Source: JAJPKK01 sp963702755 | GTDB lineage: Bacteria > Pseudomonadota > Alphaproteobacteria > Rhizobiales > Xanthobacteraceae | Length of the DNA stretch: 64,000 nt | Reading direction: 5' to 3' | NCBI GenBank assembly: GCA_963702755.1 | Contig: CAVPDZ010000004.1 | Location: 124,001 to 188,000, forward strand | Shown here: positions 35,312 to 44,983 of the stretch, piece by piece | Layout of the letters: every line of letters begins with the position of its first letter | How positions within the stretch are numbered: the stretch's first letter is position 1 | Translations under genes and position numbers: made by a program | The notes under the pieces: model-generated | Seen by the model: the letters and a program-made list of their open reading frames with translations, nothing else | Databases searched by the model: none | What the model was told of the DNA's origin: nothing

Positions 35312-36748
35312 CTAGCCCCGCTTCGCTCGTTCATCGATCCCGCGCGCGGAGGCAGCTGCCTCGCGTACGGTCTTGGCGACGTCAACCGCTGTGAGCTTGC
35401 CGCCGCGTGCAAGGACGCGGCCGTCGACAACGACCGTGTCCACATTCGACGGCTGGCCTTGAAACACGATGGCGTAATACGGGTCCTCAACCGGCGCCAT
35501 GTTGATGTCCGTTGTTCGGATCATGATGAGGTCGGCGCGTTTGCCCGGCGTCAGCGAGCCGATCTTGTCCGCAAGGCCAAGCAATTTGGCGCCCTCGATC
35601 GTCGCCAACTCGACGAGCCGTCGCGGTTTCAGGCGCAATGGCGCGCCGGTCCGCTGCCAGTCCGACCACATCAGTGCGCGCATGACATTGAAGAAGTCGG
35701 CATTGGTCGCTGCCGAAGCATCGATCGACAGGCCAAGCTGCACGCCCATCGCGGCCAGTTCTGAATACTGGATGGTGCCGTTACGCACCGCCGAATACGA
35801 CATCTCGATGACCGGCGCCGTGCTCCACGGCGTTTTGGTGTCGCCGATCATCTTGAGCTCGTCGGGCGTCATGCCTTGCGGGTGAACGAGCAGCATGTCG
35901 GACCCGAGCAAATTGTTTTTGCCCATCAGATCAATCAAATTCTTGGGCCCGCAGTGAATCGTCGCTTGCAACCCAAGCTTTCTGACGCCGTCGAATTCAG
36001 TGCGGAACAACTCGACCGGAATTGAGCCACGCGCCCCGGCAGGGCCCGGCGTGCGCAGGCAGGCGCCGATGCCGAGCATGCCGTCGGTCCATTGCTTTTG
36101 CACCCGGGCGAGATCGGCGAGATCCATCGTCTTGTCGGCCGGATAGCCTTGGCCGGTGCCGTATGAGAATCGGGCACGGATGCCGATGTCCTTGAGCGCC
36201 TGGAGTTCGGCGTCAGCGTGCTCCGGCGACACGGTGTTGTGCGACCAGTCGTGGACGGTCGTGATGCCGGACAAGAGGCCCTCGGCAACGCCGAGCCGCA
36301 CGCCGATGTATAAGTCCGCCGGCATGTAGAAGCGGCCGACGCGGAGGGTGGTGGGGAAGTAACCTTCCTGAGGATCGTCAGCGCGAACGATCAATCGCAA
36401 CGCCGTGGACCACAAATGCCAATGCGTATCGACGAAGCCCGGCATAACGATCATGTCACGGCCATCGATCACCTGGGCGCCGGGAGCATTCACCCCCGCA
36501 CCGACCGCGACAATTGCGCCGTCGCGGACATGCACATCGCCGTTGGGCAGGTCGCCGAGGCGTGCGTCCATCGTCAGGACGTGGCCGCCGCGCACGACGA
36601 ATTCGCCGCGCGCCGGTAAAGCGCCGCTCGTTTCGGACGGCGTCACTTGCGCTGCCGCAGGTTGCACACGGGCCAGCGCCAGCGCTCCGGCGAAGCCCCC
36701 CGCAAGCCTGAACATGTCGCGGCGATAAAGCCTACGGTCGCAGAACAT
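35312..36748 (-). CDS. Exported amidohydrolase-superfamily enzyme (SsnA/Atz-type)
   Basis: About 478 residues from the ATG at 36748. A Tat-type leader (YRRDMFRLAGGFAGALALARVQPAAAQ) precedes a metal-dependent hydrolase of the cytosine/guanine deaminase-atrazine chlorohydrolase type: MPGFVDTHWHLW with the H-x-H metal site, ITTVHDWSHNTVSPEHA, TIHCG, LLVHPQGMT, the conserved C-terminal LSIDASAATNADFFNVMRAL and KIGSLTPGKRADLIMI. A periplasmic location is unusual for the family. The substrate (an amide, ring nitrogen or chloro compound) cannot be decided. Confidence 0.8.
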   Translation of the reverse strand: MFCDRRLYRRDMFRLAGGFAGALALARVQPAAAQVTPSETSGALPARGEFVVRGGHVLTMDARLGDLPNGDVHVRDGAIVAVGAGVNAPGAQVIDGRDMIVMPGFVDTHWHLWSTALRLIVRADDPQEGYFPTTLRVGRFYMPADLYIGVRLGVAEGLLSGITTVHDWSHNTVSPEHADAELQALKDIGIRARFSYGTGQGYPADKTMDLADLARVQKQWTDGMLGIGACLRTPGPAGARGSIPVELFRTEFDGVRKLGLQATIHCGPKNLIDLMGKNNLLGSDMLLVHPQGMTPDELKMIGDTKTPWSTAPVIEMSYSAVRNGTIQYSELAAMGVQLGLSIDASAATNADFFNVMRALMWSDWQRTGAPLRLKPRRLVELATIEGAKLLGLADKIGSLTPGKRADLIMIRTTDINMAPVEDPYYAIVFQGQPSNVDTVVVDGRVLARGGKLTAVDVAKTVREAAASARGIDERAKRG

Positions 36749-36922
36749 GCTGATGCTCAATGAGTTGATGGGTTGAGAAGCCTAAGTGGTTCCCAACAGA
36801 CTGTAAACCTTCGGCGATGTTGTTGCCGGCGGGCAGTGTAGCGCACTGAGGTTGAATGGATGGCTGCAGCTTGTTTCGATATCGGCTTCACGGTATCTGC
36901 GCTCATTTCCAATCTCAAGTAA

Positions 36923-37936
36923 GTGAGGTCTGTCGTGCGCGATCACCCATCACGACCGGTGCGATTCACGCGGCGCGCTATTCTCGGCTCTGCCGCAACC
37001 ATGACGACCGCTCCGGCGTTGGCGCAGGAATGTCGCCTCGGACCGCCGGCGCATCACAAGGGGCCGACGGTCTTCATGGACTACGATCAGTTCGAGCTCG
37101 ATGCCGCCTACGATCAGGATTACTACGAACCGCTGGGCGGTCAGATCTATGCGCGGCTCGCGACCAACAGCGAAGCGGTGCGTGCTCGCATCGGTTCGCC
37201 GCGTCGCGTCGCCTACGGGCCGACCGAAATCGAAAAGCTGGATATTTATCGTACCGATCGCGCCAAGGCGCCGATTTTCGTTTTCATCCACGGCGGCAGC
37301 TGGATCGTCGGGTCGGCGGCCGACGCAGGATATGCCGCCGAGATGTTCGTAAAGGCGGGCGTGCATTACGTCGCGCCGGATTTCACCACCGTAAAAGAGG
37401 CTGGCGGCGACCTCGGAGTCATGGCGGCACAAGTCCGCCGCGCCATTGCGTGGGTCTACAAGAACGCTGCCACGTTCGATGGCGATGCGGACCGCGTTTA
37501 TATCGGTGGGCATTCATCGGGCGGGCATTTGTGCGGTGTCGCGCTCGTCACCGATTGGGAAAAGGATTTTGGCATTCCGCCGTCAATCATAAAAGGCGGG
37601 CTGTGCGTCAGCGGCATGTATGAAATGGCGCCGGTGCGGCTGTCGTTTCGCAACAGCTTCGTGAAATTCACCGACGCGATGGCGGATGCGATGAGTTCGC
37701 AACGGCATATCGGCCGACTCGCTGCTCCGGTCACCGTCGCCTATGGCAGCTTGGAGACGCCGGAATTTCAGCGTCAGAACCGCGACTTTGCAGCGGCGGT
37801 CAAGGCGGCGGGTAAACCGGTGCAACTCATGGAAGCGCGCAATTACAGTCATGCCTCGATGGCGGATAGCCTCGGCAGCCCCTACGCTCCGGCCGGTCGG
37901 GCTGCGCTGGCGCTTATGGGGCTCGCACCGTCATGA
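36923..37936 (+). CDS. Exported alpha/beta hydrolase (kynurenine-formamidase/esterase-like)
   Basis: A 337-residue protein from a GTG start. The leader RRAILGSAATMTTAPALAQ is Tat-like. The hydrolase fold has the oxyanion motif FVFIHGGSW at about residues 119-127, the nucleophile elbow GGHSSGGHL at about 194-202, and a late His in NYSHASMAD. The layout DQDYYEPLGGQIYARLATNSEAVRARIGSPRRVAYGPTEIEKLDIYR is typical of the BD-FAE/kynurenine formamidase-like group. It is likely a periplasmic carboxylesterase of unknown substrate. It is divergent from the amidohydrolase. Confidence 0.8.
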   Translation: MRSVVRDHPSRPVRFTRRAILGSAATMTTAPALAQECRLGPPAHHKGPTVFMDYDQFELDAAYDQDYYEPLGGQIYARLATNSEAVRARIGSPRRVAYGPTEIEKLDIYRTDRAKAPIFVFIHGGSWIVGSAADAGYAAEMFVKAGVHYVAPDFTTVKEAGGDLGVMAAQVRRAIAWVYKNAATFDGDADRVYIGGHSSGGHLCGVALVTDWEKDFGIPPSIIKGGLCVSGMYEMAPVRLSFRNSFVKFTDAMADAMSSQRHIGRLAAPVTVAYGSLETPEFQRQNRDFAAAVKAAGKPVQLMEARNYSHASMADSLGSPYAPAGRAALALMGLAPS

Positions 37937-37960
37937 CCGGGACCCCAAAAGGATCATGTC

Positions 37961-38410
37961 TTGCCTGACTTGATCTCACCGTTCCCACGCGCCGAGTGCA
38001 TTCGGAGGCTGGACAAGTCCATCGGTAACGAATGGACGACGATGGGGATGAAGGGGATTGTTGAAGGCGGTAGAATCAGTACAGCGTTTCGCCTCAACAA
38101 GAGATACGCCTTTCGCAATGATTTTCGGACATTTCTGTATGGAAAACTCATTGAGGAAGGAAGCGGCACCCGAATACGCTGCCGCACTGGGGTGGGATTG
38201 TACGTCAAGCTTATGGCTGCCGTCCTCATCGGCGTGATTTCGTGGGCGGTGATTCAGCATCGCAGCGCTGCTCCCTTAATCGGGTTAGCTCTATTTGGAG
38301 CGATCTTTGGGATTGCAAGGTTTGCCCAGCAATATGATTCTGGCTTCCTCCTGGCGTTTGTGAAGCGGACGCTCCACGCCTCGGAAGTGCCAACCGAAAA
38401 ATCGACTTAG
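37961..38410 (+). CDS. Hypothetical membrane protein
   Basis: 149 residues from a TTG start, 24 bases after the esterase. The N-terminal 80 residues are soluble (SPFPRAECIRRLDKSIGNEWTTMG, GRISTAFRLNKRYAFRNDFRTFLYGKLIEEGSGTRIRC). Two membrane helices follow (LMAAVLIGVISWAVIQ and LIGLALFGAIFGIARFA). The pattern resembles small stand-alone membrane proteins seen in many bacteria, with strands packing next to a helical hairpin. No function is known. Confidence 0.6.
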   Translation: MPDLISPFPRAECIRRLDKSIGNEWTTMGMKGIVEGGRISTAFRLNKRYAFRNDFRTFLYGKLIEEGSGTRIRCRTGVGLYVKLMAAVLIGVISWAVIQHRSAAPLIGLALFGAIFGIARFAQQYDSGFLLAFVKRTLHASEVPTEKST

Positions 38411-38637
38411 GTCCTCACCGCGGCGAAATGTGGTGCCCCAACTCACGCGTGTCGCCGAGCATTATCGGCTGGGCGGCAGCGGTGTCGCGTTTGGCTTTCA
38501 TTAAAGCGAATCACCGAGCCTTCGCAGGCTGTAGCGTTGCGTTGCACAGGACCGGAGGACCCGAGCTCCCTTCACGACAAGGGAGCTTGGGCCTCTGCAT
38601 TTCGAGAGGTAGGACCGAACACCGTGGCAGTTACATC

Positions 38638-38799
38638 ATGACGGGAAAGTTGGATAGCGTCGCCTTGCAAAAACTCATCGCACAAATTCGCGACGCCACC
38701 GCGGTGCTCGCGCTCGAAGCCGCCGAGCAAAAGATTGCAGCGATAACGGCTGATTTGGTTGGGCGGACAGCCCGACTTGATGCCAGCGAAAGGAATTGA
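38638..38799 (+). CDS. Small hypothetical protein
   Basis: A 53-residue helix-rich frame (MTGKLDSVALQKLIAQIRDATAVLALEAAEQKIAAI...). No clear ribosome-binding site precedes the ATG. A hairpin (gagctccctt...aagggagctt, about 38562-38588) lies upstream. Support is limited to the helical composition. Confidence 0.3.
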   Translation: MTGKLDSVALQKLIAQIRDATAVLALEAAEQKIAAITADLVGRTARLDASERN

Positions 38800-38885
38800 C
38801 GGGTGTGAAAGAGGACGGCGGGCACCCGCATCGGCTGCGAACGATGACGCAGCCAGCAGGTGCCCTGCTCCATGGACCCGTCACT

Positions 38886-39923
38886 TCACAGGTGTTGGTC
38901 GGCGAGCCATTTCCCGAGGGTATCTGCCAAAGGCTGTTCATTTCCGACAAAGGAGTGGCCGCTGAGGCTCGGGGGCTTCGAATCGGGAAGAAGAACGTAG
39001 TCGATCTGCTTGACGAGCGAGCCCTCTTCGTGCGCTGCGCTCAACAGCATGTACGGCTCGAAAGGTGCGATCGCGCCATCGGCCTGATCGCGGACCATCA
39101 GGATTGGATAGGGCAACCGGTGGATCCAGTAGGTACCATCGGCGATGCTGGTCTTCTCCCAGCGATAGCTCAGGAAGTGCTGGCCGGTGATCGGGGCTTC
39201 GGCTGCTGCGGCGTTGACCGGGGTCAAGAACTTCATCTTCACCGGCAGGACCTGATCGGCCGTTCCCTCGCGCACGGACTTCATCGCGGCCTGCGCCAGT
39301 TCGTGGAAACGGCGCTCGTCCTGCACAAGGATGTTGCGTGATTTCCAGGGCAGATTCGCGAACGCGCCGAGCAGCACCACGGCTTTGATGTCGCGATCCC
39401 AGTTGGTTGCGGCGTAGAACTGCACTTGGATGTTGCCGAGGCTGTGGCCGAGCAGCACCAGCGACTTGTAGCCGAGCGCACGCCCGACCTGGACGGCAGC
39501 ATCGATGTCGCGGCGGATGTCGAGGAAATTGTCGGTATTGATCTTGTCGTCGTGTTGCCGCGTGTTGATCGCGAGCAAGGCATAGCCTTTCGCGGCGAGG
39601 CGCGGACCGAGCCCGCTCTGTGGCGGCTGCATATAGCTTCCACCGCTACCGTGAACCATCACGACCAGCGTGGTGGCCGCGGCCTGTTTGCCATTCGGCT
39701 GCCAGAGGGAAGCATCGACCTGAAATCCATCGATGGCCTTGATGGCAAGGAATCGAACTGAGGAGTCTGGTCGCGGCTCAAACTCGGCGGACAGTCCGGC
39801 CGGGCGGGCGACGAAGTCGTATTCGATGCTCGCTGCGACCTGCGCTGCGTTGCCCGGTGATATCGCGAGCGTCCCAAACAGGAGCAGCGCAAAGGTAAGA
39901 CCTATCAGTCCGCGCTTCAGCAT
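38886..39923 (-). CDS. Exported alpha/beta hydrolase
   Basis: 345 residues. Of three consecutive ATGs the third (39923) is spaced correctly from GGAGG. The signal peptide is MLKRGLIGLTFALLLFGTLAISPGNAAQ. The hydrolase fold shows the oxyanion segment VVMVHGSGGSYMQPP, the nucleophile elbow LLGHSLGN and the late His in SGHSFVGNE; the catalytic Asp is probably in MVRDQADGAIAPF. The conserved core DLRRDIDAAVQVGRALGYKSLVLLGHSLG places it among bacterial esterases of unknown substrate. It is periplasmic. Confidence 0.8.
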   Translation of the reverse strand: MLKRGLIGLTFALLLFGTLAISPGNAAQVAASIEYDFVARPAGLSAEFEPRPDSSVRFLAIKAIDGFQVDASLWQPNGKQAAATTLVVMVHGSGGSYMQPPQSGLGPRLAAKGYALLAINTRQHDDKINTDNFLDIRRDIDAAVQVGRALGYKSLVLLGHSLGNIQVQFYAATNWDRDIKAVVLLGAFANLPWKSRNILVQDERRFHELAQAAMKSVREGTADQVLPVKMKFLTPVNAAAAEAPITGQHFLSYRWEKTSIADGTYWIHRLPYPILMVRDQADGAIAPFEPYMLLSAAHEEGSLVKQIDYVLLPDSKPPSLSGHSFVGNEQPLADTLGKWLADQHL

Positions 39924-40077
39924 CATCATTCCTCCACAGCAGCCAGTCAGGCGGGCGTCGCCCCCGGTAGCAATCGCGCTTCCCGGACGGGCGAAGATAA
40001 GCGCAATCGGCGAGGCGAACCATCCCATCGACCAAGCCCCAATTGAGGCCCGCAGTGACCAGCTGCGACCACCAAAA

Positions 40078-40104
40078 AAGCCCCGGTGAAGTTCACCGGG
40101 GCTT
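40078..40104 (-). terminator. Rho-independent terminator after the L,D-transpeptidase gene
   Basis: aagccccggtgaa and ttcaccggggctt form a perfect stem with an almost closed loop. On the minus strand it is followed by TTTTTT (complement of 40074-40079). It lies about 67 bases beyond the L,D-transpeptidase stop. Confidence 0.8.
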
Positions 40105-40170
40105 CGATCGATGCAGTGTATCGATGCAGTGTGTATCGATGCGGTGTTTCGCCGAGCGAAACCTTGCGGC

Positions 40171-41535
40171 TTACCGCAGCAGCGCGATGAAGTCGGTGTC
40201 CTTGCCGGTCTCGCGGCCGAGACCGTCGTCGCCGATCAGGAGCGATGCACCCGCCTCCATGTAAGGCGTGACCCGCGCCAACACTTCCGGCGGCAATTCG
40301 ATGCGATCAAGAGCCGTGAAGGGCGGCGCGCTTCTGTGCCTCCTGCGGCAACATCCCGGTGCGCTCGTTGCGCGTCACGGTCCGGGTGCGGCCCCTGACG
40401 GTGATCGTCTCGGTCGTCGGATGCTCGGTCGCGAGCGACACCGCGATCCAGCGGAAGCCATTGCCGTCCGCAGTGCGCGCGGCGGTGAAGACATGGGTCC
40501 CGAACGGCTGGTCGCGGTTCGCGATCGTCACCGGAACGTCGAACAGCGGCTCAAAGCCCTTGCGGACGAAGAGCTTGCCTTCCTTGCGGCTGACGAACAA
40601 CGAAATGGAGCCCGCCTTGATCATCGGCTTGTCGGGCTTCGCCATCGGCAGCGGGATGCGGTCGGCCGGCGCGAGGCTCGCAAGCTGAACGGCGGCGTCG
40701 GCGGTCGGCAGCAGGCCGGCACGGCGCCGTCCGGCTTCGTCGCATCGGCGGTCGCCGGCACGATCGTGAGCACGCCTGAGCTCGGCGGGTCCATGGTGTT
40801 CGCCGCAGGCTTCACCTCGGCGGTAACCGGCAGGGTGGCCGCCGGCGCGGCCGCTTCGGGGACAGCCTCGGGCTCCGGAGCGGGCGGCGTCGGCTTCGTT
40901 CCGATCGCGGTCAGCAGCTTGTGGCTGATCTCATAAGGCGTGACCTCGCCCGGCGAGACGATGACGCGCACGCCGAGCTGCGTCATGCCCCACAACCGCT
41001 GAGCCATTGCGTCCGGCAAGCGGATGCAGCCGTGAGATGCCGGATGGCCGGGCACGACCCCAAGATGCAGCGCGACGCCGGACCAGGTGATGCGCTGCAT
41101 GTAGGGCATCGGCGCGCCGCTGTAGATATTCGAGTGGTGATAGCGGTCCTTCTGGATGACGCTGAACACGCCCATCGGCGTCGGATGTCCGGGCATGCCG
41201 GTCGACACCGACGACGACGCGATCGGATTGCCGTCGTCATAGACGGTGACGTGCTGGTTGCCGATGGAGACGGCGATGATCAGCGGACCGACCGGCGGCG
41301 GCGGAGCGGCGGGCTTCGCCGCCTTCGTCGTCCCCGTGGGCTCGGACGAGCGGCGGGCGACGGGCGCTGCCCTTCGAGAGTGGGACGAATAAGGATCGCC
41401 GTAGGATGACCCACCATAATAACCGTAGCCATTATAGGCTGCGACCGCATGGTTGGGCACAGCAGTCAGGCAGAGGCCGAGCGAAGCCGCCCCGGCGGTC
41501 CACCCAAGTCCCTTACGGGCCACCGATTCTCTCAT
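40171..41535 (-). CDS. L,D-transpeptidase (YkuD), two compensating frameshifts
   Basis: An N-terminal signal (LGWTAGAASLGLCLTAVPNHAVAA) and a Tyr/Gly/Ser/Pro-rich linker lead to a YkuD domain (about residues 85-215): PLIIAVSIGNQHVTVYDDG, STGMPGHPTPMGVFSVIQKDRYHHSNIYSGAPMPYMQRITWSGVALHLG and the catalytic HPASHGCIRLP with the cysteine. After a P/A-rich spacer the frame shifts near 40720 into MAKPDKPMIKAGSISLFVSRKEGKLFVRKGFEPLFDVPVTI, a second domain typical of Bradyrhizobium YkuD proteins, and again near 40310 into ALDRIELPPEVLARVTPYMEAGASLLIGDDGLGRETGKDTDFIALLR. It probably forms 3-3 peptidoglycan crosslinks or anchors outer-membrane proteins. Confidence 0.75.
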
Positions 41536-41582
41536 TTTGATTCCCCTTGAACGCGCGTTAGGAACTTGTGGAAAGACGAGTC

Positions 41583-42281
41583 TCAGAACCGATAGTTCAG
41601 GCCGACCTTCAGCATCTGGATGTTGCGGCTCACGCTGACGTTGTCGGCGGCCGGGGCGAACACCGTCGAATTGACGTTCCAGGTGTTGAGGCCGAGGTAG
41701 TCGTATTCGATCTTGGCGGACCAGTTCGGCGTGAAGCCGTATTCGATGCCGGCGCCCACGAGCCAGCCGCTGTTGGTGTTCGATGCCGACACCGCCGCGC
41801 CCGTGAGGTTATTCGTCACCGTCGCGCTGTTGTTGACCCAGCCGCCGCCGGCCTTGCCGTAGAACAGCCAGTTGCCGGACGCGACGCCGAAGCGCGCCGC
41901 CAAGGTGGTCACCCAGTTGGTGTTGGCGCTCGCGGTCACGAACCCGCCGGTCCGCGACGCGTTCAGCGCGGTTGCGTCGAAATCCCACTCGGCGCCGAAC
42001 ACGAAGTTGGAGACTTGGTAGTTGTAGCCGACCTGGCCGCCGCCGATGAAACCGCTCTTGCTGTCGCTGAGGCTTGCACCGGTGAAGCTGTCGGTCATGG
42101 TGCCCGACGCCCACCCGGCCCCGAGATTGCCGCCGACGTAGAAGCCGGTCCAGTTGTAGATGAAGATCGGCGCCGGCGGCGGCATGTAAGGAATGGGCCG
42201 GCCGAGATCGGCCGCAGAAGCCCCGTATGCGCTGGCCAGCAGTGACACAGCCGCGGTGATCGAAATCGAAATGTTACGCAT
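41583..42281 (-). CDS. Outer-membrane beta-barrel protein (Omp25/RopB-like)
   Basis: A 232-residue protein. After a signal peptide (ISITAAVSLLASAYGASAADLG) the N-terminus YNWTGFYVGGNLGAGWASG is the hallmark of the alphaproteobacterial porin-like Omp25/RopB family. An eight-stranded barrel follows, with alternating strands such as SGFIGGGQVGYNYQVSNFVFGAEWDF and WSAKIEYDYLGL, ending in an aromatic residue (VGLNYRF). It is a structural outer-membrane protein. The gene follows the L,D-transpeptidase closely; enzymes of that class can attach such barrels to peptidoglycan in related bacteria. Confidence 0.88.
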   Translation of the reverse strand: MRNISISITAAVSLLASAYGASAADLGRPIPYMPPPAPIFIYNWTGFYVGGNLGAGWASGTMTDSFTGASLSDSKSGFIGGGQVGYNYQVSNFVFGAEWDFDATALNASRTGGFVTASANTNWVTTLAARFGVASGNWLFYGKAGGGWVNNSATVTNNLTGAAVSASNTNSGWLVGAGIEYGFTPNWSAKIEYDYLGLNTWNVNSTVFAPAADNVSVSRNIQMLKVGLNYRF

Positions 42282-42500
42282 GTTCCCCCTCCACCCAGTG
42301 AGATGCCCCTATTGGCTTAGTGTCCTGAGGAGGCCGGATCGGTTCGAAGGGATTCGCGATTTTAAATCGTTTTATCGAAGTGTGACCCGGAAGCCACAAC
42401 AGACTGATATGGATCAGCGCCCCGACGCGCCCGGATACCCACGCGTGTCGGGATACCGCGCATTCACGACCGGATCGAAATTCGCCGAGCGGAGCATGCC

Positions 42501-42839
42501 TCAGTGCGAGATCATCCAGGGCCGGCTCGTGGGAAAGCTCTTCGTTCCGCCCTTGCCCCGTTTCACCATCCGTGACGTCGACGGCGAACAGCACGAGCAG
42601 CCGGCGCGGTGGCTGCCTTTCATCGACGACAGCGTGCGCGGCGCATTCGCGCTGCGTTCGTTGGTTGCGTGGGCGAGCCGCAGCTCGGCCGAGGTATTCA
42701 CACAGCGCGGTGCGGTCAGGATCACGCGCGGTGCGCTGCGCCCGCATTCCGGGCAATCGGACGGCTGTTCGTATTCCGACATCGCGCGCATCATGGTGAA
42801 GGGGCCGCAGCGCTTGCACATGTACTCGTAGACCGGCAT
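42501..42839 (-). CDS. fmdB: FmdB family zinc-ribbon protein
   Basis: A 112-residue protein. The N-terminus MPVYEYMCKRCG (C8, C11) and DCPECG (C29, C32) form the CxxC...CxxC zinc ribbon of FmdB/CxxC_CXXC_SSSS regulatory proteins. The rest is basic, ends in a serine-rich region and lacks the usual long acidic tail. It lies 78 bases after fmdA. In Methylophilus fmdB is the companion of the formamidase gene, thought to act in regulation or maturation. Confidence 0.8.
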   Translation of the reverse strand: MPVYEYMCKRCGPFTMMRAMSEYEQPSDCPECGRSAPRVILTAPRCVNTSAELRLAHATNERSANAPRTLSSMKGSHRAGCSCCSPSTSRMVKRGKGGTKSFPTSRPWMISH

Positions 42840-42917
42840 GGCAGACGTCCTTTTGCGAAATCTGCATTCAGCGGATCGCTGCGGCAGCTCGATGCCGCCG
42901 CAGCGGAGGAACCATCT

Positions 42918-44148
42918 CTACTTGTCCGGGGACATCGGAATATCGATGCCGCCCTTCACGTGCTTCACAGGTCCGGCGGCGCTCGGCATCACGTCGAACT
43001 CGAAGATGTCCGTCGGCAGCCACAGCGTCGCGCACGCATTCGGGATGTCGACAACTCCCGAAATATGTCCCTGCACCGGCGCAGTGCCGAGGATCGCGTA
43101 GGCCTGCGCTTTCGAATAGCCGAACTTGGTCAGGTATTCGATCGCGTTGAGGCAGGCTTGGCGATAGGCGACGTGAACGTCGAGGTAGTGCTGCTTGCCC
43201 CATTCGTCGACCGAGATGCCTTCGAAGATGAGGTAATCGTTGTAGGTCGGCGTGATCGGTGACGGTTTGAAGATCGGGTTCTTGATCCCGTACTTCGTCA
43301 TGCCGTCCTTGATGACCTCGACCTTGAGATGCAGCCAGCCCGCCATTTCGATGGCGCCGCAGAACGTGATCTCGCCGTCGCCCTGGCTGAAGTGCAGGTC
43401 GCCCATGGAGAGGCCGCCGCCCTTCACGTAAACCGGGAAATAGATCTTCGAGCCGCGCGACAGGTCCTTGATGTCGCAATTGCCGCCGTGTTCGCGCGGC
43501 GGCACCGTGCGGGCGCCCTGCGCGGCGACCTTCGAGCGCACGTCGCCGCGCGCGGTGCCGCAATGGGCCGTTTCGCCGAACGGCGGCGCCGCAAGCGGCG
43601 GCACGCGGTTCGGATCGGTGGCGATGAGATCGGCCTCGCGCTTGTTCCAGGTGTCGAGCATCTTCTGGTCGGGCAAGCAGCCGATCAGGCCGGGATGAAT
43701 GAGGCCGGCAAATCGCACGCCCGGGACGTGGCGCGAATGGGTGTAGAGCCCGGAAATGTCCCAGATCGATTTCTGCGCTAGCGGGAAATGGTCGGTCAGG
43801 AAGCCGCCGCCGTTCTTCTTGGAGAAGAAGCCGTTGAAACCCCACAGGCTCTCCGGCAACGCGCCGACATCGAGAAGGTCGACCACAAGAAGGTCGCCGG
43901 GCTCGGCGCCTTCGACGCCGATCGGACCGGACAGGAAGTGCACGATCGTCAGGTCGATATCGCGCACGTCGTCGGCCGAACTCGTTGTTCTTGATGAAGC
44001 CGCCGGTCCAGTCATAGGTCTCGACGATGAAATCGTCACCGGGTTTGACCCAGGCGATAATCGGAATGTCGGGATGCCAGCGATTATGGATCGCCTCGTT
44101 CTTGTAAGGCGATTGCGACAGGTCGATTTTGATGAGGGTTTTAGGCAT
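42918..44148 (-). CDS. fmdA: Formamidase / acetamidase FmdA, one frameshift
   Basis: The start at 44148 (MPKTLIKIDLSQSPYKNEAIHNRWHPDIP) is the conserved FmdA N-terminus. A one-base insertion near 43980 diverts the frame after DWTGGFIKNN. The following frame carries the rest of the family: DIDLTIVHFLSGPIGVEGAEPGDLLVVDLLDV, GFFSKKNGGGFLTDHFP, RFAGLIHPGLIGCLPD, HGGNCDIKDLSRGSKIYFPVYVKGGGLSMGDLHFSQGDGEITFCGAIEMAGWL. Removing one base gives 410 codons, normal for the enzyme. It hydrolyses formamide (and often acetamide) to the acid and ammonia in the cytoplasm. The frameshift sits in an otherwise intact operon and may be a sequence error. Confidence 0.8.
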
Positions 44149-44281
44149 TACCAACTCCTTCTGCTCTTGTGGGCACTCGGACACTGACGTTTTTTCGTGA
44201 TATTCGGCGCTCGCAAGTCGGCGGGCGGTCCTCCGGTCTCATCAAGTCGCACCGGTCTGCGGCCTGGCGTCAAAAATCTGA

Positions 44282-44971
44282 TCAGACGGCGAGGTATTGC
44301 GCGATCGTCGCCTCGTCGACTTCCGCGCGCGTATCGCTATGGACGATGCGGCCGTCCTGCATGACGAGAATGCGATCCGCGACATCGAGGATGAAGCTCA
44401 GGACCTGCTCGCACACCACGATGCACAGATTGCGCAGCTGGCGAATCTCCTTGAGGAGCCGCGCAATGTCCTTGATGACCGACGGCTGAATTCCCTCGGT
44501 CGGTTCGTCGAGCAGAAGAATCTTCGGATCGCTCGCCAGCGCCCGCGCGATCGCAAGCTGCTGTTGCTGGCCGCCCGACAGATTGCCGCCCCGCCGTTGC
44601 TCGAACTCGCGCAGCACCGGAAACAGCCGATAGATTTCTTCCGGGATGTCGCTCTTTCCCGTGACCACGCGCCCGGTTTCGATGTTCTCCCGTACCGTCA
44701 TGGTGCCGAAAATCTGGCGCCCTTGCGGAACGTAGGAGAGGCCCTGCTTGACGCGCGAGTGGCTCGGCAAATGGGTCACGTCCTTGCCTTCGACCAGAAC
44801 CTGGCCGGACCGCGACGGCATGACGCCGATGAGCGATTTCATCAGCGTCGTCTTGCCCATGCCGTTGCGGCCGACGATGGCGACGATTTCGCCGGGCGTA
44901 ACGGTGAAATTGACGCCGTGAAGCACTTCGCTTTGGCCGTAGGCCACGTTGAGATTGCGAACGTCGAGCAC
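44282..44971 (-). CDS. urtE: Urea/amide ABC transporter ATP-binding protein UrtE
   Basis: A 229-residue ATPase. Walker A GRNGMGKTTLMKSL (about 34-47), the Q-loop in SYVPQGRQIFG, signature LSGGQQQQLAIARAL, Walker B ILLLDEPTEGIQPSVI and the switch position (Glu-Gln in VVCEQVLSFIL, where most ABC proteins have His) are as in UrtE/LivF proteins. With UrtD it energises uptake through UrtB/UrtC. It starts from GTG 12 bases after urtD and is the last transporter gene, before fmdA. Confidence 0.9.
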   Translation of the reverse strand: MLDVRNLNVAYGQSEVLHGVNFTVTPGEIVAIVGRNGMGKTTLMKSLIGVMPSRSGQVLVEGKDVTHLPSHSRVKQGLSYVPQGRQIFGTMTVRENIETGRVVTGKSDIPEEIYRLFPVLREFEQRRGGNLSGGQQQQLAIARALASDPKILLLDEPTEGIQPSVIKDIARLLKEIRQLRNLCIVVCEQVLSFILDVADRILVMQDGRIVHSDTRAEVDEATIAQYLAV

Positions 44972-44983
44972 GACCTTGTCTCC

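Noticed and set aside
40105..40150. Three near-repeats of atcgatgcagtgt as an operator array
   Set aside because: They lie downstream of a terminator between convergent ends of transcripts; slippage is simpler.
40268..40936. Plus-strand frame opposite the L,D-transpeptidase gene
   Set aside because: No ribosome-binding site and low-complexity composition; the minus strand holds a recognised enzyme.
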